Shown here: in pieces, positions 35,908 to 45,123 of the stretch
Layout: each line of letters begins with the position of its first letter
Numbering within the stretch: the first letter of the stretch is position 1
Assembly: GCF_014137975.1 (NCBI RefSeq)
Contig: NZ_JACGWZ010000002.1
Span: forward strand, 62,001-126,000
Source: Halosaccharopolyspora lacisalsi
GTDB lineage: Bacteria; Actinomycetota; Actinomycetes; Mycobacteriales; Pseudonocardiaceae
Reading direction: 5' to 3'
DNA length: 64,000 nucleotides
Notes under the pieces: model-generated
The model's database searches: none
Seen by the model: the letters and a program-made list of their open reading frames with translations, nothing else
Told to the model about the DNA's origin: nothing
Translations under genes and position numbers: made by a program

Positions 35908-36750
35908 ATGTCGGAGCTCGTTCGGGCCGCGCTGGTGCAGGCGAAGTGGACCGGTGACACCGCTTCCATGACGGATCTGCACGAGCAGTACGCGCGGAGC
36001 GCCGCGGCGCGGGGCGCCGGGATCATCGGGTTCCAGGAGGTCTTCAACGCGCCGTACTTCTGCCAGGTCCAGGAGCCGGAGCACTACGAGTGGGCCGAGC
36101 CGGTGCCGGACGGGGCCACCACGCGCCGGATGCGCGAGCTCGCCCGCGAATTGCGAATGGTGATCGTCGTACCCGTCTTCGAGAGCGACGGTCCCGGCTT
36201 CTACTACAACACCGCCGCCGTCGTCGACGCCGACGGCAGCTACCTGGGCAAGTACCGCAAGCATCACCTACCGCACCTGCCGGGCTTCTGGGAGAAGTAC
36301 TACTTCCGTCCCGGCAACCTCGGATGGCCGGTCTTCGACACGGCCGTGGGCCGGGTCGGCGTCTACATCTGCTACGACCGGCACTTCCCCGAGGGCTGGC
36401 GCGCTCTCGGACTCGCCGGTGCGCAGCTGGTCTACAACCCCTCGGCCACCAGCCGCGGGCTGTCCTCGCACCTGTGGAACCTCGAACAGCCCGCGGCGGC
36501 GGTGGCCAACGAGTACTTCGTCGCCGCCATCAACCGCGTCGGGGTCGAGGAGTACGGCGACAACGACTTCTACGGCAGCAGCTACTTCGTGGACCCCTCC
36601 GGACGGTTCGTCGGCGATCCGGCCAGTACCACCGACGAGGAGCTCCTGATCCGCGATCTCGACCTGAGCGACGTCGACGAGGTCCGGCGCACCTGGGCTT
36701 TCTACCGTGATCGCCGCCCGGACGCCTACGGCTCGCTGACCCAGCCCTGA
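35908..36750 (+). CDS. Nitrilase-superfamily amidohydrolase, beta-ureidopropionase-like
   Basis: A 280-residue CN-hydrolase with the catalytic triad E44 (GFQEVF), K118 (GKYRKHHLPH) and C155 (GVYICYDRHFPEGWR). The sequence resembles N-carbamoyl-beta-alanine/N-carbamoylputrescine amidases. With dihydropyrimidinase encoded two genes downstream it should hydrolyse N-carbamoyl-beta-alanine to beta-alanine, CO2 and ammonia, the last step of reductive uracil/thymine breakdown. First gene of a plus-strand operon with 29 bases to the aminotransferase. Confidence 0.88.
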   Translation: MSELVRAALVQAKWTGDTASMTDLHEQYARSAAARGAGIIGFQEVFNAPYFCQVQEPEHYEWAEPVPDGATTRRMRELARELRMVIVVPVFESDGPGFYYNTAAVVDADGSYLGKYRKHHLPHLPGFWEKYYFRPGNLGWPVFDTAVGRVGVYICYDRHFPEGWRALGLAGAQLVYNPSATSRGLSSHLWNLEQPAAAVANEYFVAAINRVGVEEYGDNDFYGSSYFVDPSGRFVGDPASTTDEELLIRDLDLSDVDEVRRTWAFYRDRRPDAYGSLTQP

Positions 36751-36779
36751 GACCTCACGTCGACCACGAAAGGACCACG

Positions 36780-38111
36780 ATGACGACCGACAACCCGATG
36801 GGTTCGCCGGGAGTGCACGCGGAGCTCGCCAAGCGGCGCAAGGCGGTGCTGCCGGACTGGCTGAACACCCTCTACGCCGAGCCCATCGACATCGACCACG
36901 GCGCGGGACGGCACGTCTGGGACGCAGAGGGGAACCGCTACCTCGACTTCTTCGGCGGCATCCTGACCACCATGACCGCCCACGCGCTTCCCGAGGTCAC
37001 CGCGGCCGTCAGCGAGCAGGCGGGCAAGATCCTGCACTCCTCGACGTTGTACCTGAACCGCCCGATGATCGAGCTCGCCGAGCGGATCGCGGAGGTCTCC
37101 GGTATCGATGATCCGCGCGTGTTTCTGACCTCCAGCGGCACCGAGGCCAACGACACCGCGCTCTTGCTGGCCACCGGATACCGGGCGTCGAACCAGGTGC
37201 TGGCACTGCGCAACAGCTATCACGGTCGCTCTTTCTCCTCCATGGCCGTTACGGGCAACAGCAGTTGGTCCCCCACCAGCCTGTCGCCGGTGCAGGCCCA
37301 GTACGTGCACGGCAGTCGCCGCCCGGGCGCTCCGCTGGCCGACCTGTCCGACGCGGACTTCGTCGACGCGTGCGTCCGGGACCTGGAGGACGTGCTCGAC
37401 CAGCTGCACGGCAACGTCGCCTGCCTGATCGCCGAGCCGATCCAGGGCGTCGGCGGCTTCGCCACGCCTCCGGACGGCCTGTTCGCGCGGTTCAAGGAAG
37501 TCCTCGACCGCCACGGCATCCTGTGGATCAGTGACGAGGTGCAGACCGGTTGGGGCCGCACCGGGGAGAACTTCTGGGGCTGGCAGGCCCACGCCGACAA
37601 CGGCAAGCCGGACATCGTCACCTTCGCCAAGGGCATCGGCAACGGCCTGCCGATCGGCGGCGTCGTGGCCAGCGCCGAGGTGATGAACAGCGTCGCCGCG
37701 AACTCCATCTCCACCTTCGGCGGCAGTCCGGCGACCGCGGCGGGCGCCCTGGCCAATCTCGATTACCTGCTGGAGCACGATCTGCGGGCCAACGCCCGTC
37801 ACACCGGCGCGATCCTGCGCGCCGAGCTCGACAGTGCTCTCGGCGGCATCCCCGGGGTGGCCGACGTGCGCGGCAAGGGGCTGATGATCGGTGTCGAGCT
37901 GAGGTGGCCCGACGGGCGGCCCGCCCCGGAGATGGCCGCCGAGGTCATGGAGGAGACCCGGCGCCGGGGAGTGCTCGTCGGTAAGGGTGGGCTGAGCGGC
38001 AACGTGCTGCGCATCGCGCCGCTGCTGAGCGTGACCGAGTCCGAGGCGCGGGAAGGGGCTCGTGTGCTGCTCGACGCGCTGCGCGAGGTCGGGGAGGCGC
38101 GATCGTCATGA
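36780..38111 (+). CDS. Class III aminotransferase (beta-alanine/aspartate aminotransferase family)
   Basis: A 443-residue fold-type I PLP enzyme. Features are VFLTSSGTEANDTALLLATG, LRNSYHGRSFSSMAVTG, WISDEVQTGWGRTGENFWGW (Asp contacting the pyridine N) and IVTFAKGIGNGLPIGG (PLP lysine). In this operon it probably transaminates beta-alanine or 3-aminoisobutyrate to the semialdehyde, which the MmsA-type dehydrogenase at 2860-4368 could oxidise further. The ATG at 36780 follows AAAGGACC, and the stop overlaps the hydantoinase start by four bases. Confidence 0.88.
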   Translation: MTTDNPMGSPGVHAELAKRRKAVLPDWLNTLYAEPIDIDHGAGRHVWDAEGNRYLDFFGGILTTMTAHALPEVTAAVSEQAGKILHSSTLYLNRPMIELAERIAEVSGIDDPRVFLTSSGTEANDTALLLATGYRASNQVLALRNSYHGRSFSSMAVTGNSSWSPTSLSPVQAQYVHGSRRPGAPLADLSDADFVDACVRDLEDVLDQLHGNVACLIAEPIQGVGGFATPPDGLFARFKEVLDRHGILWISDEVQTGWGRTGENFWGWQAHADNGKPDIVTFAKGIGNGLPIGGVVASAEVMNSVAANSISTFGGSPATAAGALANLDYLLEHDLRANARHTGAILRAELDSALGGIPGVADVRGKGLMIGVELRWPDGRPAPEMAAEVMEETRRRGVLVGKGGLSGNVLRIAPLLSVTESEAREGARVLLDALREVGEARSS

Positions 38112-39514
38112 GCCGGACGGTGATCCGCGGTGGTCTGGTGATCACCGCGACCGAGGAGGTCGTCGCCGACGTGCTCGTCGAGGACGAGCGAGTCGCCGCG
38201 GTGGCCGCGGCGGACTCCGGTCTCGCCGAGCAGTGGATGTCCGGCACCGACGAGGTCATCGACGCCACCGGCTGCTACGTCGTGCCCGGCGGCGTCGACG
38301 GCCACACGCACATGCAGATGCCCTTCGGAGGGACCTACGCCTCGGACACCTTCGAGACCGGGACTCGCGCCGCCGCGTGGGGCGGCACGACCACGATCGT
38401 GGATTTCGCGATCCAGTCGGTGGGGCGTTCGCCGCGCGAGGGGCTGGAAGCCTGGCACGCCAAGGCCGACGACCAGTGCGCGATCGACTACGGCTTCCAC
38501 ATGATTCTGTCCGATGTCGACGACCGGTCGCTGAAGGAGATGGACTCCCTGGTCGCCGAGGGCGTGACCAGCTTCAAGATGTTCATGGCCTATCCCGGCG
38601 TGTTCTACAGCGACGACGGCCAGATCCTGCGAGCGATGCAGCGGGCCGCCGACAACGGGGCGCTGACGATGATGCACGCCGAGAACGGCATCGCCATCGA
38701 CGTGCTGGCCCGGCAGGCGCTGGATTCCGGCCACACCGACCCGAAATACCACGGGCAGGTTCGCCATCCCGTGCTCGAGGCCGAGGCCACGCATCGCGCG
38801 GTGCAGTTGTCGCGGGTGGCCGGCGCCCCGCTGTACGTGGTCCACGTTTCGGCGACCGAGGCCGTCGCCGAGATCGCCCAGGCACGCGACGCCGGGCTGC
38901 CCGTGTTCGCCGAGACCTGCCCGCAGTACCTGTTCCTGACCGCCGACGAGCTGGCCCGGCCCGGTTTCGAGGGCGCGAAGTACGTCTGCTCGACCCCGTT
39001 GCGTCCGGGCGAGCACCAGGAGGCGCTGTGGCGCGGCCTGCGCACCAACGACCTCTCGGTGGTGTCCACCGACCACTGCCCGTTCTGCTTCGGATCCCAG
39101 AAGACGCTCGGCTCCGACGACTTCACCAGGATCCCCAACGGAATCCCCGGGGTGGAGAACCGCGTGGACCTGCTGCACCAGGCCGTCGTCGACGGGCACA
39201 TCAGCCGCAGGCGGTGGGTGGAGCTGACCAGCACGACACCGGCGCGGATGTTCGGGCTGCACCCGCGCAAGGGCACGATCGCCCCGGGCTCCGACGCCGA
39301 CATCGTCGTCTACGACCCCTCCGCCGAACACGTGCTCTCCGCCGAAACCCACCACATGAACGTCGACTACAACGCCTACGAGGGTCGGCGCGTCACGGGT
39401 AAGGCACGCACGGTGCTCTCGCGCGGCGGTGTGATCGTCGACGACGGGCAGTACCTCGGGCACGCCGGCAGGGGACGGTTCCTGCGGCGGGACACCTGTC
39501 AGTACCTGAGTTGA
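38108..39514 (+). CDS. hydA: Dihydropyrimidinase (D-hydantoinase)
   Basis: A 468-residue cyclic amidohydrolase hydrolysing 5,6-dihydrouracil/dihydrothymine to N-carbamoyl-beta-amino acids. The binuclear metal site is visible: GGVDGHTHMQMP (H66, H68), the carboxylated lysine K157 in TSFKMFMAYPG, YVVHVSATEAV and VSTDHCPFCFGSQKT (Asp). Length and order fit the family. Translationally coupled to the aminotransferase (ATGA overlap) and followed after 16 bases by the F420-type oxidoreductase. Confidence 0.93.
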   Translation: MSRTVIRGGLVITATEEVVADVLVEDERVAAVAAADSGLAEQWMSGTDEVIDATGCYVVPGGVDGHTHMQMPFGGTYASDTFETGTRAAAWGGTTTIVDFAIQSVGRSPREGLEAWHAKADDQCAIDYGFHMILSDVDDRSLKEMDSLVAEGVTSFKMFMAYPGVFYSDDGQILRAMQRAADNGALTMMHAENGIAIDVLARQALDSGHTDPKYHGQVRHPVLEAEATHRAVQLSRVAGAPLYVVHVSATEAVAEIAQARDAGLPVFAETCPQYLFLTADELARPGFEGAKYVCSTPLRPGEHQEALWRGLRTNDLSVVSTDHCPFCFGSQKTLGSDDFTRIPNGIPGVENRVDLLHQAVVDGHISRRRWVELTSTTPARMFGLHPRKGTIAPGSDADIVVYDPSAEHVLSAETHHMNVDYNAYEGRRVTGKARTVLSRGGVIVDDGQYLGHAGRGRFLRRDTCQYLS

Positions 39515-39530
39515 GGGCGAGGAGGCGAGG

Positions 39531-40529
39531 ATGGAGTTCGGGCTGGTCCTGCAGACCGATCCACCGGCGTGGTCGGTGGTCGAACGGATGCACCGCGCCG
39601 AGCAGGCGGGTTTCGGCTACGGCTGGACCTTCGACTCCTGCGTGCTGTGGCAGGAACCCTTCGTGATCCACAGCCAGATCCTCGCCCGCACCGACGGCAT
39701 GGTCGTCGGGCCGATGGTCACCAACCCCGCCACCCGCGACTGGACGGTCACGGCCTCGACGTTCGCCACCCTCAACGAGATGTTCGGATCTCGCACGGTC
39801 TGCGGCATCGGTCGTGGTGACTCGGCCGTCCGGGTCACCGGTGGCAGGCCCAACACGCTGGCCACGCTGGAGCGGGCCATGACGGCGATCCGGGAACTCG
39901 GGGAGGGGCGCTCGACGGAGCTGGACGGAACTCCGGTGCGTCTGCCCTGGGTACAGCGGGGCCGGGTGCCGATGTGGATGGGAGCGTACGGACCGAAGGC
40001 GCTGGAGCTGGCCGGGCGGTGTGCCGACGGGCTCATCCTGCAACTGGCGGACCCGTATCTGGTCGGTTGGATGATCGACCACGTTCGCCGCGCCGCGATC
40101 GAGGCGGGGCGGGATCCGGAGGAGCTCACCATCTGCGTCGCCGCACCCGCCTACGTCTCCGACGACCTCGATCACGCGCGGGGGCAGTGCCGCTGGTTCG
40201 GCGGGATGGTCGGCAACCACGTCGCCGATCTGGTGCGCCGCTACGGCACCGTCGCCGAGACCGTGCCCAGGGCGCTCACCGACTACATCGCGGGCAGGAA
40301 CGGCTACGACTACACCCACCACGGCCGGACGGACAACCCGAGCAGCGATTTCGTCCCCGACGAGGTCGTGGACCGGTTCTGCCTGCTCGGACCACCGCAG
40401 GCGCATGTGGACAAGCTGGCCGAGCTTCGCGAGGCGGGGGTGGACCAGTTCGCCGTCTACGCCATGCACGACGCCAAGGACTCCACAGTGGACCATTACG
40501 GTGAGAAGATCATTCCTGTCGTGACGTGA
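39531..40529 (+). CDS. Luciferase-like (LLM) F420-dependent oxidoreductase, TIGR03842-type
   Basis: A 332-residue TIM-barrel LLM protein. Characteristic pieces are MEFGLVLQTDPPAWSVVERM, GYGWTFDSCVLWQEPFVIHS, RTVCGIGRGDSAVRVTGGRP and VPMWMGAYGPKALELAGRCA. This subfamily is repeatedly found beside dihydropyrimidinase. No classical NADPH-dependent dihydropyrimidine dehydrogenase (preA/preT) is seen nearby, so it may provide the first, ring-reducing step with F420H2, or act on a hydantoin-like ring. The cofactor is inferred from family membership. Last gene of the operon. Confidence 0.85.
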   Translation: MEFGLVLQTDPPAWSVVERMHRAEQAGFGYGWTFDSCVLWQEPFVIHSQILARTDGMVVGPMVTNPATRDWTVTASTFATLNEMFGSRTVCGIGRGDSAVRVTGGRPNTLATLERAMTAIRELGEGRSTELDGTPVRLPWVQRGRVPMWMGAYGPKALELAGRCADGLILQLADPYLVGWMIDHVRRAAIEAGRDPEELTICVAAPAYVSDDLDHARGQCRWFGGMVGNHVADLVRRYGTVAETVPRALTDYIAGRNGYDYTHHGRTDNPSSDFVPDEVVDRFCLLGPPQAHVDKLAELREAGVDQFAVYAMHDAKDSTVDHYGEKIIPVVT

Positions 40530-40804
40530 ACTTCCCGGGCCCGTCGGGACCCCATTCGGGTCGACGGGACTCGGGTGCGGGATCTCGACTCCCGTTCGTA
40601 CCGCCACTCGGGTGCGACGCAAAACACCCCGGGCCGCCTTTAAGAAGAATCCTGTCGGGCCTATCATCGAGGACGTAAGTGGGAGTTCGCCCCAACCTCT
40701 TTGCGGCTTCATGGTACGAGTGTCCCGGCCTGGCCGGGAGTCGCCTTCGCGCGTCCGCGCGCGGCCGAAAGTGGGCAAGGTTCGTGGAAGGGAGGCAACG
40801 AGAC

Positions 40805-40981
40805 GTGGCTACGGTATGGGTGACCCTGGCAGCTGAAGCGGTCGTGCTGTTGGCGCTGGCGAGTGCGGCGATCACGTGGGTACGGCGGACTCCGGTGGAG
40901 ACGGACGCCGTCGAACAGGTGAGCACGCCCGGCCAGGACGTGGGTCAGCCGGCGACTCCGCTGATGCAGCAGCCCGCCTGA
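40805..40981 (+). CDS. Small single-pass membrane protein
   Basis: A GTG at 40805 with GGAAGGGAGG upstream starts a 58-residue protein: one transmembrane helix (about residues 3-23, VWVTLAAEAVVLLALASAAI), a basic stop-transfer TWVRRT, and a 30-residue acidic/polar tail. No family recognised. The strong ribosome site and typical composition support it being real. The 275 bases before it hold no gene. Confidence 0.6.
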   Translation: MATVWVTLAAEAVVLLALASAAITWVRRTPVETDAVEQVSTPGQDVGQPATPLMQQPA

Positions 40982-41432
40982 AGTCCGCGAGCCCTCTCGT
41001 CGCGAGTCCTGGTGGGCTCGTGAACCCGGTGCACCGGATTGTGCCGGTGCACCGAAATATATTCTTCCCGACCGGCGCATTATCGCTGCCGGTTCCTTTT
41101 TCGCTACGCGTTCCGCGCGGATTCTTCCGCGAGCATTGCCGTTGGCCGGAAAGTCGGTGCCGCGCAGTGCTCGAACGGCGCAGCCCCCGGGCCGGAGGGT
41201 TCGTCGAACCGGGACCGCTGTCGTGCTCGCCCTGCCGACGGGCCTCGCCGACGGAGTCCTGACGATCTCCATCGCCGCCACGGCGGCGCTCGTTACTTCG
41301 TGCTGAGTACGCACTCGCGTGGTGTGGCCGGTCACGCCGATCCCGCTGACGAGCAAGATAGGCTGGGGACGTCAGGCCGGGCCGCCTCCGGCTGAGCCTC
41401 GCCGCCCGGTTCCACCGACCAAGAAGGCCAAC
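40982..41432. other. Intergenic region with two identical palindromes
   Basis: CCGGTGCACCGG (41026-41037) and CCGGTGCACCG (41044-41054) are palindromes whose centres are 18 bp apart, followed by an AT-rich GAAATATATTC. They could be an operator pair or a terminator. No gene is supportable in the rest of the gap. Confidence 0.4.
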
Positions 41433-42119
41433 GTGACAACACCTCCCCAGCACTTCGAGCAGCGAACCGAGACGAGCCCGTCGCAGCCCGGCTGTTCGGT
41501 CACGTCGACCAGGACCACGGCGGGTTCTCTCCTGGAGGAGTACCGCACCTTCGTGGCCAGAGCCTGGCGCGACCCCGCCACGGTGGGTGCGGTGATCCCG
41601 AGCTCGCCGGTGCTGGCCAGGGAGATCGCCTCGATCGTGCCCACCGCGGGCAGCCCGGTGGTGGTCGAGCTCGGCCCCGGCACGGGAGCGCTCAGCAGCG
41701 CGGTGGCCGAGCGGCTTCCCGCGGGCGGCAGGCACATCGCGCTCGAACTGGACCCCGGCATGGTCGAACACCTGCGCACCAACATGCCGCAGCTGGAGGT
41801 CATCGAGGGCGACGCGACCGACCTCGGACGGATCCTGCGCGAAGCGGGCGTGGAGTCCGTGGACGCGGTGGTCAGTGGTCTGCCGTGGTCGCTGTTTCCC
41901 GGTGAGTCGCAGGGCCGGATCCTGAGCGAGGTCGGTGGTGTGCTGGCACCGGGCGGTGCGTTCACGACCATCGCCTACGCGCTCGCGCTGGGGTCCACCG
42001 GCGCCCGCCTGTTCCGCCGCAGGTTGGAGCGCGGTTTCGACGAGGTCGTCATGACCCGCACCGTGTGGCGCAACATGCCGCCGGCCCGGACCTACATCTG
42101 CCGCCGTCCCGTGTCCTGA
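41433..42119 (+). CDS. Class I SAM-dependent methyltransferase (phospholipid N-methyltransferase-like)
   Basis: A 228-residue protein from a GTG at 41433 (AAGAAGG upstream). Motif I is VVVELGPGTGALSSAVAERL, the acidic end of strand 2 is IALELDPGMVEHLR, and motif IV reads AVVSGLPWSLFPGESQ. The head ARAWRDPATVGAVIPSSPVL matches the PmtA-like/rRNA-dimethylase-like group, which methylates phosphatidylethanolamine in other bacteria. Substrate here is unproven. It precedes the pxp operon by about 50 bases but is probably an independent unit. Confidence 0.8.
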   Translation: MTTPPQHFEQRTETSPSQPGCSVTSTRTTAGSLLEEYRTFVARAWRDPATVGAVIPSSPVLAREIASIVPTAGSPVVVELGPGTGALSSAVAERLPAGGRHIALELDPGMVEHLRTNMPQLEVIEGDATDLGRILREAGVESVDAVVSGLPWSLFPGESQGRILSEVGGVLAPGGAFTTIAYALALGSTGARLFRRRLERGFDEVVMTRTVWRNMPPARTYICRRPVS

Positions 42120-42167
42120 CGGTCACCGGACAGTTCCCGTGACGGTGGACAGCCGGGAGGAACCAGG

Positions 42168-42940
42168 ATGCGCATCGACGTGAACTCGGATCTGGCCGAA
42201 GGCTTCGGGCGCTGGAGTCTCGGTGACGACGCCGCCTTGCTGACCACGGTCACCAGCGCCAACGTGGCCTGTGGTTCCCACGCGGGGGATCCGAGCATTC
42301 TGCGGCGGACTTGCGAGCGTGCCGCGGTGGAAGGCGTAGCGCTGGGAGCTCAGGTCTCCTACCGTGATCTGGCGGGATTCGGACGCCGGTTCATCGACAT
42401 GGACCCGGCCGAGCTGACCAACGACGTGCTCTACCAGCTGGGCGCCCTGTCGGCCTTCGCCCGGGTCGCCGGAACCGAGGTCACCTACGTCAAGCCGCAC
42501 GGAGCCCTCTACAACGCGATCGTGGACCACCGTGAACAGGCCGTCGCCGTGGTCGAGGCGGTACGTCGCTACGACGACCGACTGGCCGTCCTCGGCCTGC
42601 CGGGTTCGTACTGGCTGGAGCTGTCGGAGCGGGCGGGCCTGCCGGTGTTCCGGGAGGCTTTCGCCGACCGGGCCTACACTCGCCGGGGCACTCTCGTTCC
42701 CCGGGCGAACCGGGCGCCGTGCTCGAAGAGCCCGAGGCGATCAACCGACGGTGCGTGCGCCTGGCGCGGGGGGGGGAGATCGAGGCCGAGGACGGGTCGA
42801 TGATCCGCGTGTCGGCCGACTCCATCTGCGTGCACGGGGACAGTCCTGGCGCGGTTGCCGCCGCCCGCGCCGTTCGGGAGGGGCTCGAAGCCGACGGTGT
42901 CGAACTCGCCGCGTTCGCCTCCCCGAACGTTTCGGGATGA
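42168..42940 (+). pseudogene. pxpA: 5-oxoprolinase subunit A (LamB/YcsF family), frameshifted
   Basis: The frame from the ATG at 42168 has the family head [20 protein letters not shown], then [36 protein letters not shown] and [19 protein letters not shown]. Near 42710 it loses register. The remainder, [20 protein letters not shown] to SADSICVHGDSPGAV with a stop at 42940, is in another frame. One extra G in the run at 42705-42712 would restore an intact protein of about 257 residues. It belongs to the ATP-dependent 5-oxoproline-to-glutamate enzyme PxpABC. Confidence 0.85.
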
Positions 42941-42946
42941 TCACTC

Positions 42947-43560
42947 GTGCGGATGCTGCGGTGCGCGGACACCGGCCTGCTGGTGGAGCTCGACGATCTC
43001 GACGCCGTGCTCGGCCTCTACGCCGCTCTCGCCGGTGAGCTGCCCGCCGGGGGCACCGACCTGGTTCCCGCCGCTCGGACACTGCTGGTGAAGCTGGATC
43101 CCCGGATTGCCGATCCCGAGGCCGTGCGGTGTGCCGTGGAAAGCGCCCGGTCCCGTTCGGGCACTCTCGAGGACGGCGGTGACCTGACGGTTCCCGTGAC
43201 TTACGACGGTGCCGACCTCACCGAGGTCGCCCGGTCGACCGGACTGTCCGAACGAGAGGTGATCGAGGCACACACGGGCACCGTGTGGACGGTGGCCTTC
43301 GGTGGTTTCGCTCCCGGCTTCGGCTATCTCGCCGGAGGGGACTCCCGGCTGCGGGTGCCTCGGCGCGACGAGCCACGGACGCGGGTGCCCGCGGGAGCCG
43401 TCGGGCTCGCCGGGAATTCAGCGGCATCTACCCGCGCCGCTCGCCGGGCGGGTGGCAACTGATCGGCCACACCGACGTCGAGGTCTGGCGCACCGATCGG
43501 AATCCTCCCGCCCTGCTGCGTCCCGGCGTACGAGTGCGGTTCGAGGGGGTGACCGGGTGA
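42947..43560 (+). pseudogene. pxpB: 5-oxoprolinase subunit B, frameshifted
   Basis: From a GTG at 42947 the frame reads MRMLRCADTGLLVELDDLDA and [20 protein letters not shown], then [16 protein letters not shown] and [10 protein letters not shown], all typical of PxpB/KipI. Register is lost near 43420. The end, [20 protein letters not shown] and [15 protein letters not shown] with a stop at 43560, lies in another frame. One additional G in the GGG before AATTC at 43418 would restore it. The stop overlaps the pxpC start. Confidence 0.85.
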
Positions 43561-44409
43561 GCGCCCCGGAGCACGCGCTGGAAGTCACGCGGCCCGGCCC
43601 GCTGTCGACCGTGCAGGACCTGGGACGGCCCGGTCTGGCGAGCATGGGAGTCGGCCCGTCCGGTGCGGCCGATCGGTCCGCGTTGACGCTGGCGAACCGG
43701 CTGGTGGGCAACGACGAGTCCGCCGCGGCGATCGAGACGACGTCGGGTGGGCGGGAACTGCTCGCCCGCTCGGACGCGACGGTCGCGGTGACCGGTGCCC
43801 CGTGCCCGGTCGAGGTGGGCGGGTACGGCGCCTCGGTGAACACCGTGCTCCGGGTGCGGGCGGGTACCGGAGTGCGGTTGGGCACGCCGGCCAGTGGCCT
43901 GCGCAGTTATCTCGCCGTGCGGGGCGGTGTCGCGGTCGAACCGGTGCTCGGTTCCCGCAGTACCGACGCGCTCTCCGGACTGGGGCCCGGTCCGCTGGCG
44001 GTGGGAACGCCCGTTCCCGTCGGGGCGGCGCCGGGCTCCGTACCGACCGTGGAGGTCGCTCCGGTGCCGCTGCCGAGCAGCGGTGAGGTGCCGTTGCGGG
44101 CTGTGCCGGGACCGCGGCAGGACTGGTTCACCGATGCGGCGCTGAAAGCGCTGGTCACCGAGGCCTACGAGGTCACGACGGCCAGCGACCGGATCGGAAT
44201 GCGACTGTCCGGGCCGGTCCTGGAGCGTGCCACCGATCGGGAGTTGCCCAGTGAGGGCATGGTCGCGGGAGCGGTGCAGGTTCCCCCTCCGAACAGCCGA
44301 CCACCCCGTCACCGGGAGGTACTCGGTGATCGCGACCGCGACATCCGAGGACGTCGATCGTGCCGCCCAGTTGCGTCCGGGGCAGCCGGTTCGTTTCCGT
44401 CTCGGCTGA
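43557..44409 (+). pseudogene. pxpC: 5-oxoprolinase subunit C (KipA family), frameshifted
   Basis: A GTG at 43557 (overlapping pxpB) begins [20 protein letters not shown], then DLGRPGLASMGVGPSGAADR, GLRSYLAVRGGVAVEPVLGS and [17 protein letters not shown]. After [12 protein letters not shown] (about 44285) the expected NGxPTVFL segment is missing. The tail [20 protein letters not shown] and [11 protein letters not shown] continues in another frame to 44409. This looks like a small deletion rather than a homopolymer slip. With pxpA and pxpB also broken, the operon is probably non-functional. Confidence 0.85.
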
Positions 44410-44820
44410 TCAGCGATTCTCGCCGGGGTGCTCGCCGGATTCGTCGCCTTCGTCGGGACGGGCCAACAGTGCGAGGTTGAAGTCCGTGGCCATTTTGTAC
44501 TGCGAGTAGGCCTCGGGGTCGTTCGGGCCTCCGGCGGCGAGCATGTCCTCGTAGGCGCGGGCTTGGGCCGCGAGCATGCTGTGCAGCAACAGCGCTTGCT
44601 GGCGGAGGTGGGACTTGAGCCCCCGCAGCCAGGTGGAGTCGAAGCCGAGCTCGTCCAGCCTGTCGCAGGCCGTGTCGACGTCCGGGTGGAACTGCTCGGC
44701 CACCAGCAGCCATCCGGCGGACTTGCTGCGCATGTCCTCGGCAAGTGCCGGATCCCCGCCGCCGTACTCGCCCGCGCCGCCGTGGTCGGGAGAGTCCTCG
44801 CGCGGTGCTGACTCGTCCAT
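44410..44820 (-). CDS. Conserved actinobacterial hypothetical protein
   Basis: A 136-residue acidic soluble protein, tail-to-tail with pxpC with no gap. It has a disordered, Gly/Asp/Glu-rich N-terminus, then a predicted helical core (LVAEQFHPDVDTACDRLDEL, LRGLKSHLRQQALLLHSMLA) and a polar tail. No family or function is recognised. The frame and codon use look genuine. Confidence 0.6.
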   Translation of the reverse strand: MDESAPREDSPDHGGAGEYGGGDPALAEDMRSKSAGWLLVAEQFHPDVDTACDRLDELGFDSTWLRGLKSHLRQQALLLHSMLAAQARAYEDMLAAGGPNDPEAYSQYKMATDFNLALLARPDEGDESGEHPGENR

Positions 44821-45123
44821 ATCAACATCCTGTCACAGTCGGGGACGTTCGGACGGCTCGAAAGATCGCGGCACCGCCGGAGGAGAAGGGCGACCACCAT
44901 GTGGACGATGATCCACCTGGGCGGTGTCCTTGGTCACAACTGCTAACGGTGTTTTGTCGCTATTGACTATTTCATCACTTTTGTTCCGGTGGTGTGGGTC
45001 ATAGCAGGTGTGGGTGATGTTTCGTGCGACCTGGTGTTATGTCGCTGTGCTTATCTGGATGTCGACTCAGTCGCCCTGGGCGCGCTTCGTCGTCGTGAAT
45101 CGCCGTCCGTTAGCGTGCGAACC
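44821..45123. other. Intergenic region upstream of the NMT1-like lipoprotein gene
   Basis: No gene is seen. The stretch 44940-45000 is unusually T-rich and contains TTGACT without a good -10 partner. It is the likely promoter region for the downstream two-gene operon. Confidence 0.3.

Noticed and set aside
34396-36267. Extended 623-residue start for the MocR regulator
   Set aside because: The extra N-terminal 166 residues run antisense over the divergent amidase gene; the GTG at 35769 has AAGGAG and matches the family N-terminus.
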